A DNA stretch of 64,000 bases from Aquirufa nivalisilvae (GTDB lineage: Bacteria > Bacteroidota > Bacteroidia > Cytophagales > Spirosomataceae). The DNA lies in the NCBI RefSeq assembly GCF_004307455.1, contig NZ_SEWX01000008.1:186001-250000 (forward strand), given 5' to 3'. Below the pieces are notes generated by a model, which saw nothing but the letters and a program-made list of their open reading frames with translations, was not told where the DNA came from and did not search any database. The translations under genes and the position numbers were made by a program. Positions within the stretch are counted from its first letter, which is position 1. Each line of letters begins with the position of its first letter. Positions 1-8,711 of this stretch are shown piece by piece.

Positions 1-1816
1 TCTCGAAATAAGGATTTAAAAACAAGTTTGCTCGGTCAGCATAATCAATCTGATTTTGCATTTTTTTATAATACACCTCTACCGAAGCCTCATAATCATT
101 ACCGCCTTCTCCATAGTTCTTAAAAAATCCCAAAGCTACCTGATCGGCTATTTGTGGCTTAATATTATTGGTTGAGCTAGTCCATACATCTAAAGGAGTC
201 GATGCTGCTGTATTGGACATTAAATGAACATATTGCGACAAACGGTTAAAGCTTGCTTTGATAGATGACGCCTCATTCAATGTTAAGTTCAATGCCAAAC
301 GAGGCTCAAAATTTCCATATGAAGCAATAACCTGATCTGAATTTACTTTATTAATCTGCAAAACATATCCCGATGGATTTTGCGCTGACATAGGAACAGC
401 TATCCGATTATAATATTCTCCATCTAAACTTTGGTAATCATAATGAGAATAACGTAAGCCATATTGTGCCGAAAACTGAGGTGAAATCTTGAGTTCATTT
501 CCAACATAAAAAGAAGTTTCCAATCCTCTTTTATTAGCTTGACCAAACTCCCGCTTCTCTCCAATGGATGAGGCAACTGCCTGACCTGGTTTAAATTCAT
601 ACGACAGAATCTGACCTCCAAAAGTTAATGTATTATCAGGAGTGATATAATAGGTAAAATCAGGCTTGAAACTCAAATTAACGATATTGGAAGTCCAACG
701 AAAGGAATCATTTGGACGTTTATTTTGTAAGTCAGAATCCAACAAGTAATCATAATTACTATAAAAACTGGTGGCATTTAAAAATAACTTATTAGAAAAG
801 ACGTGATTCCATCGAGCTGATAATGTCCCATTACCCCAATTAAAACCAAAACCCGTTCCAAAAACATCTCGGCCAAAATAACCCGACAAAAACACGGTAT
901 TTTTAGAATTGATGTTATAATTGACCTTAGCCGTCAAATCATAAAAATTAAATTGGGCATTCGCATTATTACCTGTCAAAAATGGCTTAGCTAATATGTC
1001 AATATAGGATCTTCTGGCAGCCACTATAAATGATGCTTTGTCCTTAATTAAAGGTGCTTCTATAGAAAGACGAGAAAAAATTACCCCAATTCCACCATTC
1101 ACTTCTAATTTTTTTGTGTTTCCTTCTTTCATTTTAACATCCAAGATCGACGAAACACGACCGCCATATTGGGCAGGTATACCTCCCTTAAACAACTTAA
1201 CGTCCTTTACCGCATCTGGATTAAAGACTGAAAAGAAGCCAAATAAGTGTGAAGAATTGTACACAGGTGCATCATCCATCAAAACTAAATTTTGATCTAC
1301 TCCCCCACCACGAACATTGAATCCTGTTGCTCCTTCTCCTACGGTGCTAACCCCTGGTAATAATTGAATGGCTCTAACTAAGTCTACTTCCCCTAATAAT
1401 GCTGGAATCCTTTTGATCGTTTTAATATCAATCTTATTGACTGACATCTCGATACTCTTCACATTTTCATCCACCGCCTTGGCCGTTACTTTGACCTCAG
1501 CTAATTCGCTATCAGCAGGTTTTAACTCGACTGAAAACTGTTGGCCCTGATTGGAAAACACAATTTTCTTCTCCACTCGCTCATACCCAGTGTAAGAAAA
1601 AACCAAGGTATATTCACCGGGAGCAAGTGTTAAACTATAAAAACCATAGGTATTGCTTTGATTTCCTACTTTGAGCTCTTTGATGTAAACATTAGCACCT
1701 ATCAATCCTTCTCCATTGGAACTGTCTTTGATATATCCGCTTAAAGTAGCTTTTTGTGCATATATAGTGCTGCAAAACAGACTAAATATGATAATAATGA
1801 GATGTCGAAATTTCAT
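1..1816 (-). CDS. TonB-dependent outer-membrane receptor, partial (C-terminus outside window)
   Basis: The reading frame is open from an ATG at 1816 to the window edge, giving about 605 residues, so the rest of the barrel and the stop are missing. It starts with a signal peptide ending near ...STIYAQ (residues 1-21). A carboxypeptidase-regulatory-like beta-sandwich follows (about 23-100, with GEYTLVFSYTGYERV). Then comes a plug domain with LLPGVSTVGEGATGFNVRGG, LVLMDDAPVYN and GGIPAQYGGRVSS, and then barrel strands. Proteins of this build import large or chelated substrates across the outer membrane using TonB energy; the substrate cannot be told. No SusD-like partner is visible on this side, and a partner may lie beyond position 1. 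The gene is transcribed away from the XRE/NagB unit and has a good -7 element at 1856-1863. Confidence 0.9.
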   Translation of the reverse strand, partial: MKFRHLIIIIFSLFCSTIYAQKATLSGYIKDSSNGEGLIGANVYIKELKVGNQSNTYGFYSLTLAPGEYTLVFSYTGYERVEKKIVFSNQGQQFSVELKPADSELAEVKVTAKAVDENVKSIEMSVNKIDIKTIKRIPALLGEVDLVRAIQLLPGVSTVGEGATGFNVRGGGVDQNLVLMDDAPVYNSSHLFGFFSVFNPDAVKDVKLFKGGIPAQYGGRVSSILDVKMKEGNTKKLEVNGGIGVIFSRLSIEAPLIKDKASFIVAARRSYIDILAKPFLTGNNANAQFNFYDLTAKVNYNINSKNTVFLSGYFGRDVFGTGFGFNWGNGTLSARWNHVFSNKLFLNATSFYSNYDYLLDSDLQNKRPNDSFRWTSNIVNLSFKPDFTYYITPDNTLTFGGQILSYEFKPGQAVASSIGEKREFGQANKRGLETSFYVGNELKISPQFSAQYGLRYSHYDYQSLDGEYYNRIAVPMSAQNPSGYVLQINKVNSDQVIASYGNFEPRLALNLTLNEASSIKASFNRLSQYVHLMSNTAASTPLDVWTSSTNNIKPQIADQVALGFFKNYGEGGNDYEASVEVYYKKMQNQIDYADRANLFLNPYFE

Positions 1817-1855
1817 TGAATTAGATTATTGAACACTTGAGTATAATGATTGACA

Positions 1856-1863
1856 CAAAGATA
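1856..1863 (-). promoter_or_regulatory. -7 element for the partial TonB receptor
   Basis: On the minus strand this reads TATCTTTG, a full match to the Bacteroidetes -7 consensus TAnnTTTG, about 40 bp before the ATG at 1816. I could not place a TTG at the usual 19-21 bp upstream spacing, so only the -7 element is supported. Confidence 0.5.
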
Positions 1864-1929
1864 AACTTACAATGTGACAATAAAGTTTCAAAAACTTATA
1901 ATCTGAAAATTTACCCATATTTAATTTTT

Positions 1930-1965
1930 AAAAATAATTCGGTAACATATTACCGAATTATTTTT
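1930..1965. promoter_or_regulatory. Perfect 16+16 bp palindrome, probable operator of the XRE gene
   Basis: The two arms AAAAATAATTCGGTAA (1930-1945) and TTACCGAATTATTTTT (1950-1965) are exact reverse complements around the spacer CATA. The element lies between two divergent gene starts (1816 and 2013), where a terminator would serve no obvious gene. It sits about 50 bp upstream of a small XRE-type DNA-binding protein. The GC-containing core TTCGGTAA-N4-TTACCGAA is what a dimeric HTH regulator would read. Autoregulation is an inference. A bidirectional terminator is the alternative, because T-rich runs flank the arms. Confidence 0.6.
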
Positions 1966-2012
1966 ATTTTAATTTTTTGTACTACTTTTACATCACAATC
2001 AAGAGAAAAACG

Positions 2013-2219
2013 ATGGACTTGAAAGTTTTTGGTGAAATTATCCGAGAAAAAAGAAGCTCACTTCGACTAAACCAAGACGAATTGAGTGAAAAAAGCGGAG
2101 TTGCCATTAAAACAATCCATTCCATTGAATTGGGAAAAGGAAACCCAGCCATTAAAACCATTCTTCGATTGTTCGATATACTGGAACTAGATTTAATTGT
2201 CATAGCCTCTAAACCTTAA
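2013..2219 (+). CDS. Small XRE/HipB-like (y4mF-type) transcriptional regulator
   Basis: This 68-residue protein is almost entirely one Cro/C1-type helix-turn-helix. Residues 6-60 hold FGEIIREKRSSLRLNQDEL, then SGVAIKTIHSIELGKGNPAIKT as the turn and recognition helix, ending in LDLIVIASKP. The pattern fits the y4mF/HipB group, whose members usually sit beside a HipA kinase; no HipA is present here. The ATG at 2013 is preferred because an upstream start at 1977 would add an AT-rich, non-conserved leader. The next gene begins 10 bp after the stop, so the two are probably cotranscribed. The palindrome at 1930-1965 is its likely binding site. Confidence 0.85.
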   Translation: MDLKVFGEIIREKRSSLRLNQDELSEKSGVAIKTIHSIELGKGNPAIKTILRLFDILELDLIVIASKP

Positions 2220-2229
2220 TCATTTTACC

Positions 2230-4131
2230 ATGGAACAGGCCATTAGTTTTGAACGAGTACCCACCCACATTTATTCTGATTCAGAAAAAGCTTCCAAAGC
2301 CGTTGCTCAAGAAATTGCATCTCTAATTCGTGAAAGAGCCAAAGAAAAGAAACCTGCAGTACTAGGATTGGCCACAGGTTCCTCACCTAAAAAGGTATAT
2401 CAAGAATTAATTCGAATGCATAAAGAAGAAGGTTTAAGCTTCAAAAATGTGATTACCTTCAATTTGGATGAATATTATCCGATGCAACCAGATGCTATTC
2501 AAAGTTATGTTCGCTTCATGAAAGAACAATTGTTTGATCATGTGGACATCCCATTGAATAACATCAATATTCCAGATGGAACATTGGCCATCGAAAAAAT
2601 CCCTGAATTCTGTCGTGATTACGATGAAAAAATCGAAAAACTTGGCGGATTAGATTTTCAATTATTAGGAATTGGTCGAAATGGACATATAGGCTTTAAT
2701 GAACCAGGCTCCCTAATTAATTCGAGAACTCGTCTGATGACCTTAGACATTAGCACCAAAATTGATGCAGCTATTGATTTTGGAGGATTAGAGAAAGTGC
2801 ATAAAAAAGCAATCACAATGGGTATTGATAAAATCATGCATGCTAAGCGTGTGATTTTATTGGCTTGGGGAGAACATAAGGCTGAAAGTGTAGCTCGTGC
2901 CGTAGAAGGTCCAGTGACCTCAGACATCCCTGCTTCTTATTTACAACAACATAATAATGCTACTTTCATTTTAGATGAAACAGCTGCAGCGGCATTAACT
3001 CGCATCAAAACACCCTGGGTAGTAGATTCTGTCATTTGGGATCGTAAAATGATCAAAAAAGCAGTAACGCATTTGGCACTACAGTTGGATAAGCCTGTTT
3101 TAAAATTAACGAGTAAAGATTACAATGAGCATGGTCTTTCCGAACTATTATCCTTGTATGGTCAGGCATATGATATCAACATTGAAGTATTCAACTACTT
3201 GCAACATACCATTACAGGTTGGCCAGGTGGAAAGCCCAATGCAGATGATACCCATCGTCCGGAAAGAGCATTCCCAGCCAAAAAGAAAGTCATCATATTT
3301 AGTCCACACCCGGATGACGATATCATCTCCATGGGTGGTACATTCCAACGTCTTCATGATCAAGGACATGAAGTTCATGTAGCATATCAAACAACAGGTA
3401 ACATTGCCGTTGCAGATGATGAAGCGCTTCGTTTTGCTGAATTCGTAGTTGATTTCAATGAAAAATTTGAAAACTCGAATCCAAAAGCCAATAAGATTTA
3501 CAAAGAAGCTGTTAAGTTCTTAAGAGGCAAGCTTGATTCAGAAATTGATATTCCATCTGTTCGTGAAATCAAAGGTTTGATCCGTAAAGGAGAAGCAAAA
3601 AACACGTGTCGCTTCGTTGGAATCAAAAAAGAAAACACCCACTTCTTAGAAATGCCTTTCTATGAAACAGGTACTGTTCGTAAAAATCCGATTGGAGAAG
3701 CGGATGTCCAAATCATCATGGATTTAATTGAAGAAATTCAACCACATCAAATTTATGCGGCAGGAGATTTAGCCGATCCACACGGAACCCATAAAGTTTG
3801 TTTGGATGCCATTTTAGAAGCTGTTCAACGATTAAAACATCGTGAATACATGAAAAATTGCTGGGTTTGGTTGTACAAAGGAGCCTGGGCTGAATGGGAT
3901 ATCGATCAAATTGAAATGGCTGTTCCTATGTCGCCAGATCAAGTGTTTCAAAAGCGTATGGGTATATTTAAACACCAATCTCAAAAAGATGGGGTTGTAT
4001 TCCAAGGTGATGACTCGCGTGAATTCTGGCAAAGAGCTGAAGAACGCAACCGTGGAACCGCCAGCATTTACAATAAATTAGGACTAGCTGAGTACGAAGC
4101 CATGGAAGCATTCGTACGCTGGAGATTTTAA
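2230..4131 (+). CDS. nagB: Glucosamine-6-phosphate deaminase (NagB) fused to a PIG-L/LmbE-type deacetylase
   Basis: This is a two-domain protein of 633 residues. Residues about 15-270 are a NagB domain with the substrate loop GLATGSSP (46-53), FNLDEYY (77-83, including the catalytic-region Asp80/Glu81) and LGIGRNGHIGFNEPGS (146-161). It should convert glucosamine-6-phosphate to fructose-6-phosphate and ammonia. Residues about 345-570 are a PIG-L/LmbE domain with the zinc motif SPHPDDD at 358-364 and a second His-containing segment AGDLADPHGTHKVC. That family removes N-acetyl groups from sugars. Fused proteins of about 640-660 residues are known in Bacteroidetes, so one chain may both deacetylate and deaminate amino sugars; that coupling is inferred. 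The gene is cotranscribed with the XRE regulator upstream. Confidence 0.93.
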   Translation: MEQAISFERVPTHIYSDSEKASKAVAQEIASLIRERAKEKKPAVLGLATGSSPKKVYQELIRMHKEEGLSFKNVITFNLDEYYPMQPDAIQSYVRFMKEQLFDHVDIPLNNINIPDGTLAIEKIPEFCRDYDEKIEKLGGLDFQLLGIGRNGHIGFNEPGSLINSRTRLMTLDISTKIDAAIDFGGLEKVHKKAITMGIDKIMHAKRVILLAWGEHKAESVARAVEGPVTSDIPASYLQQHNNATFILDETAAAALTRIKTPWVVDSVIWDRKMIKKAVTHLALQLDKPVLKLTSKDYNEHGLSELLSLYGQAYDINIEVFNYLQHTITGWPGGKPNADDTHRPERAFPAKKKVIIFSPHPDDDIISMGGTFQRLHDQGHEVHVAYQTTGNIAVADDEALRFAEFVVDFNEKFENSNPKANKIYKEAVKFLRGKLDSEIDIPSVREIKGLIRKGEAKNTCRFVGIKKENTHFLEMPFYETGTVRKNPIGEADVQIIMDLIEEIQPHQIYAAGDLADPHGTHKVCLDAILEAVQRLKHREYMKNCWVWLYKGAWAEWDIDQIEMAVPMSPDQVFQKRMGIFKHQSQKDGVVFQGDDSREFWQRAEERNRGTASIYNKLGLAEYEAMEAFVRWRF

Positions 4132-4141
4132 TAAACCACCT

Positions 4142-7066
4142 CTAAACCAAAGCCTCAAATAAGATTTCGGCGGTATGCTTCGCTTCGCGTTGCGTACCGT
4201 CGTGAATCTGGTGACGACAGCTTGTACCTGATGCAGCTATAATTACTTCTGGAGCTTGAGCCCGAACCGTAGGAAAGAGCACTAATTCTCCTATTTGCAT
4301 CGACAAATCATAATGTTCTTTTTCGTAGCCAAATGAACCTGCCATACCACAGCAACCTGAAGGTATCAATTGTACTTCATAATTCGCAGGCAAGGATAAA
4401 GCCTTTTTAGCTGGTACTAAAGAGCTAATGGATTTCTGCTGACAATGTCCATGCAATTTAATTAAACACTTTTCTTGGGTAAACTGATTCGGTGAAATTC
4501 GCTTAGTTTCCAATTCCTTGGCAATAAATTCCTCTAGCAATAAAACATTTTTTGCCAATTCCTTCGCTCGATCAACCCAAGCTTCCGATACTAAATCAGG
4601 ATACTCATCTCTAAAAGTTAATAAGGCTGATGGCTCAATACCCACCAATGGCACTTCTTGACTCACTAAATCACTCCACAACTCCACATTTTTCTGAGCT
4701 AATTCCTTGGCTTCGTCCAACATCCCTTTTGATAAAAAGGATCTACCAGAGATTGGGTGGTCTAATGTTCTAACCTCATAGCCCAATGCTTCCAAAAGTA
4801 AAACAGCCTTTCTTCCTACTTCAGCATCATTGAAATTGGTAAATTCATCCACAAACAAAAACACGGCCTTATTAGAAGAAATGCTGGGCCTATTTTTCAA
4901 CCAAGCTCTCAAGGTCTGATTCGCCAACAATGGCATACTTCTGTTTGGATGGAAACCTACAATCCGATTCGCAATGCGGCGCAAAAAGGGAGTACCCATC
5001 ACTAGGTTATAAGCAAAAGGAATTTTAGATGCTATGGAAGAAATACTAGAGAAATGGCCTACCAACCAACTGCGAATAGGCAAACCTTTTTCTTTTTGGT
5101 ATTGGTATAAAAACTCCATTTTCAATTTGGCCACATCCACATTAGATGGGCATTCCGATTTACAACCTTTACAAGCTAGGCATAAATCCATCACCTCTTT
5201 AATCTCTTCATGGGCAAATCGATTCTCTTGAGGAGAACGGGTTAAGAATTCACGAAGAATATTGGCACGGGCACGAGTGGTTTCTTTTTCATTGCGAGTT
5301 GCCATGAATGATGGACACATTGTACCTCCAGAAATAGGCGTTTTTCGGCAATCTCCCGAGCCATTACATTGCTCAGCATGTTGCAATACATCCTGATCTT
5401 GATAGCGGAAAGCTGTTTTGAAATCTGGAGTTATTTGACCTGCCTCATAACGCAAAAAGCTATCCATAGGTGGCGTATCCACAATTTTATTAGGATTGAA
5501 AATCCCTTTGGGGTCCCACCAAGATTTCAACTCGCGCATCAATTGGTAATTGGACTCCCCAACCATCCAAGGGATAAATTCTCCTCTTAGTCGGCCGTCA
5601 CCATGTTCTCCCGATAAAGAACCTTTATATTTTTTCACTAAACGGGCTATTTCTTCCGCAATATGGCGGAACATCTTATGCCCTTCTTTAGTCTTTAGAT
5701 TAATAATAGGTCTTAAATGCAACTCTCCAGAACCAGCGTGTGCGTAATGCACACAATAAAGATTATTCTCAGAAAGAATCACATTGAACTCAGCAATGAA
5801 AGCTGGCAAATCATTGACATCCACAGCTGTATCTTCAATTACGGCTACAGCTTTTTCATCGCCTGGTAAATTAGATAATAAACCTAAACCCGCTTTTCTC
5901 AAATCCCAAACCTTCTTGACATTCTCACCAGTGATGTATGGAAAATGATAACCAAGGTTTTCTGAAAGCATCGCTTTTTCAACCTCCTTGGCTTGCGACG
6001 CTAATTCATTGGGATCATCAGAACGTAATTCCACCACAAGAATAGCTCCAGGATCACCTTCCACAAAAAAACGATTTTGTCTTTGCTCAGGATTGGCTTT
6101 GGTACATTCCAAAATATAATGATCCATCAATTCTGAGGCTGAAGGATTAAATTTCAAGGCAATTAAATTAGCTCGTAATGCCTCATCAATCGTATTAAAG
6201 TGCGCACATACTAAACCTAAATGCTTAGGTGGAAGCTTGTCGACATGTAATTTAATTTTGGTAGCAAAACAAAGCGTTCCTTCCGAACCCGCCAACAATG
6301 CACAAAAGTTAAAGGGTGCTTTCTTTGAATCAAAAGCATCCGTATTCAACAACATATCCACTGCATAGCCCGTATTTCGACGGTGAATACTTGGTTTTGG
6401 AAATTCATCTTGAATTTCCTGCTGTCTTTTAGAATCGGAAAGTGCTTCTAAAGTTTTTGAATAAATAGTATGTAAACGCGTGCCCTCTTTTAAACCTTTC
6501 AACGTTTCGAAAGGATTTTCAGAGCTAAAGTTGACCAAAGTCCCATCAGACAAATAACCTTCAACTTCCAATACATGGTCGCGCGTGGAGCCATATACAA
6601 CAGAGTTGGATCCACATGAATTATTGCCCAGCATACCACCTATCATGGCGCGGTTGGCAGTAGACGTCTCTGGCCCAAAAAATAGACCGTGTTTTTTTAA
6701 CTCAACATTCAACACATCTCGAACCACACCAGGTTCTACCCACACATAGGACTCTTCTTCATTGATTTCTAAAATTCGGTTAAAAAATTTGGATACATCT
6801 ACAATGAGAGCTTTGCCCACAACTTGGCCGGCCAAAGATGTTCCGGCGGTTCTTGGAATTAATGGTAAAGCATGTTGATCCGCAAATCGAATTATCGTTT
6901 CTAAATCCTTTTGAGTTTCAGGAATAACAACTCCTAAAGGCATTTCACGATATGCCGAGGCATCCGTGGCATACAAAGTACGCATCACCGTATCGGTAAA
7001 TAATGATCCTTGAATTTTCTCAGCTAATTCAGCTAAGACAGGTGTTGTTTCAACAGTAGAAAGCAT
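4142..7066 (-). CDS. YdiJ-like FAD-linked dehydrogenase with 4Fe-4S and CCG domains
   Basis: The protein has 974 residues. The N-terminal part is a PCMH-type FAD domain (PRTAGTSLAGQVVGKAL, residues about 72-88). Next comes an FAD-oxidase C domain (LSGEHGDGRLRGEFIPWM). A ferredoxin-like part follows with cysteines in CNGSGDCRKT and CLACKGCKSECP. The C-terminal CCG domain carries GHCQQKS and PSGCCGMAGSFGYEKEH. Length and order match YdiJ, known in E. coli as a D-2-hydroxyglutarate dehydrogenase; D-lactate dehydrogenases of the GlcD group are the alternative. It would pass electrons to the quinone pool at the membrane. It is the last gene of a four-gene unit, 15 bp after the lysoplasmalogenase-like gene, and ends 10 bp from the convergent nagB fusion. 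Confidence 0.88.
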   Translation of the reverse strand: MLSTVETTPVLAELAEKIQGSLFTDTVMRTLYATDASAYREMPLGVVIPETQKDLETIIRFADQHALPLIPRTAGTSLAGQVVGKALIVDVSKFFNRILEINEEESYVWVEPGVVRDVLNVELKKHGLFFGPETSTANRAMIGGMLGNNSCGSNSVVYGSTRDHVLEVEGYLSDGTLVNFSSENPFETLKGLKEGTRLHTIYSKTLEALSDSKRQQEIQDEFPKPSIHRRNTGYAVDMLLNTDAFDSKKAPFNFCALLAGSEGTLCFATKIKLHVDKLPPKHLGLVCAHFNTIDEALRANLIALKFNPSASELMDHYILECTKANPEQRQNRFFVEGDPGAILVVELRSDDPNELASQAKEVEKAMLSENLGYHFPYITGENVKKVWDLRKAGLGLLSNLPGDEKAVAVIEDTAVDVNDLPAFIAEFNVILSENNLYCVHYAHAGSGELHLRPIINLKTKEGHKMFRHIAEEIARLVKKYKGSLSGEHGDGRLRGEFIPWMVGESNYQLMRELKSWWDPKGIFNPNKIVDTPPMDSFLRYEAGQITPDFKTAFRYQDQDVLQHAEQCNGSGDCRKTPISGGTMCPSFMATRNEKETTRARANILREFLTRSPQENRFAHEEIKEVMDLCLACKGCKSECPSNVDVAKLKMEFLYQYQKEKGLPIRSWLVGHFSSISSIASKIPFAYNLVMGTPFLRRIANRIVGFHPNRSMPLLANQTLRAWLKNRPSISSNKAVFLFVDEFTNFNDAEVGRKAVLLLEALGYEVRTLDHPISGRSFLSKGMLDEAKELAQKNVELWSDLVSQEVPLVGIEPSALLTFRDEYPDLVSEAWVDRAKELAKNVLLLEEFIAKELETKRISPNQFTQEKCLIKLHGHCQQKSISSLVPAKKALSLPANYEVQLIPSGCCGMAGSFGYEKEHYDLSMQIGELVLFPTVRAQAPEVIIAASGTSCRHQIHDGTQREAKHTAEILFEALV

Positions 7067-7081
7067 GAAATCAATATCTAA

Positions 7082-7747
7082 TTAAGAGCGCAATTTAACC
7101 AAACCTTGCGTGAGTAACAATTGAGCAAGGATATAAGTGGACATCACCCAAAAGGAATTCCCAGGAAATGAATGATAAAACTTGTTTATAGCCAATAAAC
7201 TATCTGACAAAACAAATAATATCGCACCACTGAGTATACATTGATAATTCCAAAGTGAAACACTGGATTTTCTTTGTGAAGCGAACCAAAGCATTGTTCC
7301 TAAACTAATTGCATAGATAACAACTGGAATAGCTAATGCTAAGTTCATTTGAGGTAAAAGGAGACTCAATAAACCTATTACATAAATCGCCACCAAGACT
7401 GTCATCCCATTTACCGGACTTAACACTTTATTGATCTGCTTTTTAAACATCTCAATGTAAATCCATTGCATGATCAAAAAACCACCAAGACCAAGCTGAA
7501 AATACAAGGGATTACTACCTGGAATCATCAAAAATACATCTCCTAACCAGGCAAAAAACAAAGCTAACAAGATGGTTGGCTTACGTTCCACATCTTTTGA
7601 AACGAAGACATAGGCCATCAACAATAACATGAGGGCTGGTTTAGCAAGGTACCGTACTTGAGAGAGAGAAGGAAAGAGCATTGGAACAATCACATCCATG
7701 AAGGCTGCAATTCCATACAACAACAAGAAAATCCTTGGCCCTTTCAT
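7082..7747 (-). CDS. YhhN/TMEM86-type lysoplasmalogenase family membrane protein
   Basis: The 221-residue protein is nearly all membrane: about seven to eight hydrophobic segments from residue 4 to 215, with short charged loops. FAWLGDVFLMIPGS (about 65-78) and ILFVLSDSLLAINKF (about 177-191) are the family's two conserved aspartate motifs. TMEM86 proteins hydrolyse the vinyl-ether bond of lysoplasmalogens. Whether this bacterial member does the same is unknown, because plasmalogens are not established for this organism. It lies 6 bp after the GT2 gene and 15 bp before the YdiJ-like gene, so it is part of the same transcript. Confidence 0.8.
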   Translation of the reverse strand: MKGPRIFLLLYGIAAFMDVIVPMLFPSLSQVRYLAKPALMLLLMAYVFVSKDVERKPTILLALFFAWLGDVFLMIPGSNPLYFQLGLGGFLIMQWIYIEMFKKQINKVLSPVNGMTVLVAIYVIGLLSLLLPQMNLALAIPVVIYAISLGTMLWFASQRKSSVSLWNYQCILSGAILFVLSDSLLAINKFYHSFPGNSFWVMSTYILAQLLLTQGLVKLRS

Positions 7748-7753
7748 TTTATC

Positions 7754-8707
7754 CTATTTCAGTAGTTTACCTTCACAAATTTCTTGGTCAATAATGTAAT
7801 TCGGGCGATTTTTCGATTGAAAGAAAATACGTAAGATATATTCACCCAAAATACCAATCGCCAATAATTGAATTCCTCCAAATAAGATGATTACAAATAA
7901 TAAAGAGGTAAATCCTTCAATCACTTGACCTATAAACAATTTCTTGATTACGACATAAAAGAAATACATCAGCGATGATGCTATGGCTAAGAAACCTGCT
8001 GAGGACACAAATTTAATAGGGAACTCGCTAAAGTTAAATATCCCATTCAAAGCCAATTGAACCAACTTAGAAAAGGTATATTTTGAATCTCCAAAGGCAC
8101 GTTCTTGTCGATTGTACGAGATGCCAATTTGCTTAAATCCAATCCAGGTTCTCATTCCTCGAATAAAACGACTCTCTTCTGGCATTTGATTTAAAATATC
8201 CACTACTTTTCTACCTATGAAAGAAAAATCTCCACTATCCAAAGGAATATCTACATTGGCTATTTTCTTCAATATTCGGTAGAAAATAAAATAAGCCATG
8301 CGCTTATACCACGGTTCTTTGCGCTTCTCACGAATAGCATAAACCACCTCATATCCTTCCAAATGTTTCGCATAAAACTCTTCCAATAACTCGGGGGGAT
8401 CTTGTAAATCTCCATCTAACACAAAAACACCTTCTGTGCCTCGAGCTACCGATAAACCAGCTGTAAGCGCCAATTGATGCCCGTGATTACGAGATAATAA
8501 AACCACATGGAAGCGAGGGTCAGCTAATGCTAATTGTTTCAACATAGCTCGAGAATTATCTCGACTGCCATCATCAATCAATACGGCCTCTAAACTTATT
8601 GGGGATTGATCCATTATCTTGATCAATCGCTCTACGAGTGTTGGTAAATTACTTTCTTCGTTATAAACTGGAATCACGAAGGAAACCTGGGGAATTCCAT
8701 TTGTCAT
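7754..8707 (-). CDS. GT2 polyprenyl-phosphate glycosyltransferase (DPM1/GtrB/ArnC type)
   Basis: This 317-residue protein opens with a GT-A fold: SFVIPVYNEESNL (residues 9-21), LIDDGSRDNS and the DxD-containing VLDGDLQDPPELLEE. Two C-terminal transmembrane helices (about 232-255 and 267-295) end in GILGEYILRIFFQSKNRPNY, typical of transferases that load a sugar onto undecaprenyl phosphate. The ATG at 8707 is preferred. An in-frame upstream start at 8764 would overlap the preceding gene, whereas 8707 leaves a tidy 4-bp gap. The neighbouring GT39-like protein is a plausible user of the lipid-linked sugar. Confidence 0.88.
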   Translation of the reverse strand: MTNGIPQVSFVIPVYNEESNLPTLVERLIKIMDQSPISLEAVLIDDGSRDNSRAMLKQLALADPRFHVVLLSRNHGHQLALTAGLSVARGTEGVFVLDGDLQDPPELLEEFYAKHLEGYEVVYAIREKRKEPWYKRMAYFIFYRILKKIANVDIPLDSGDFSFIGRKVVDILNQMPEESRFIRGMRTWIGFKQIGISYNRQERAFGDSKYTFSKLVQLALNGIFNFSEFPIKFVSSAGFLAIASSLMYFFYVVIKKLFIGQVIEGFTSLLFVIILFGGIQLLAIGILGEYILRIFFQSKNRPNYIIDQEICEGKLLK

Positions 8708-8711
8708 GCGT

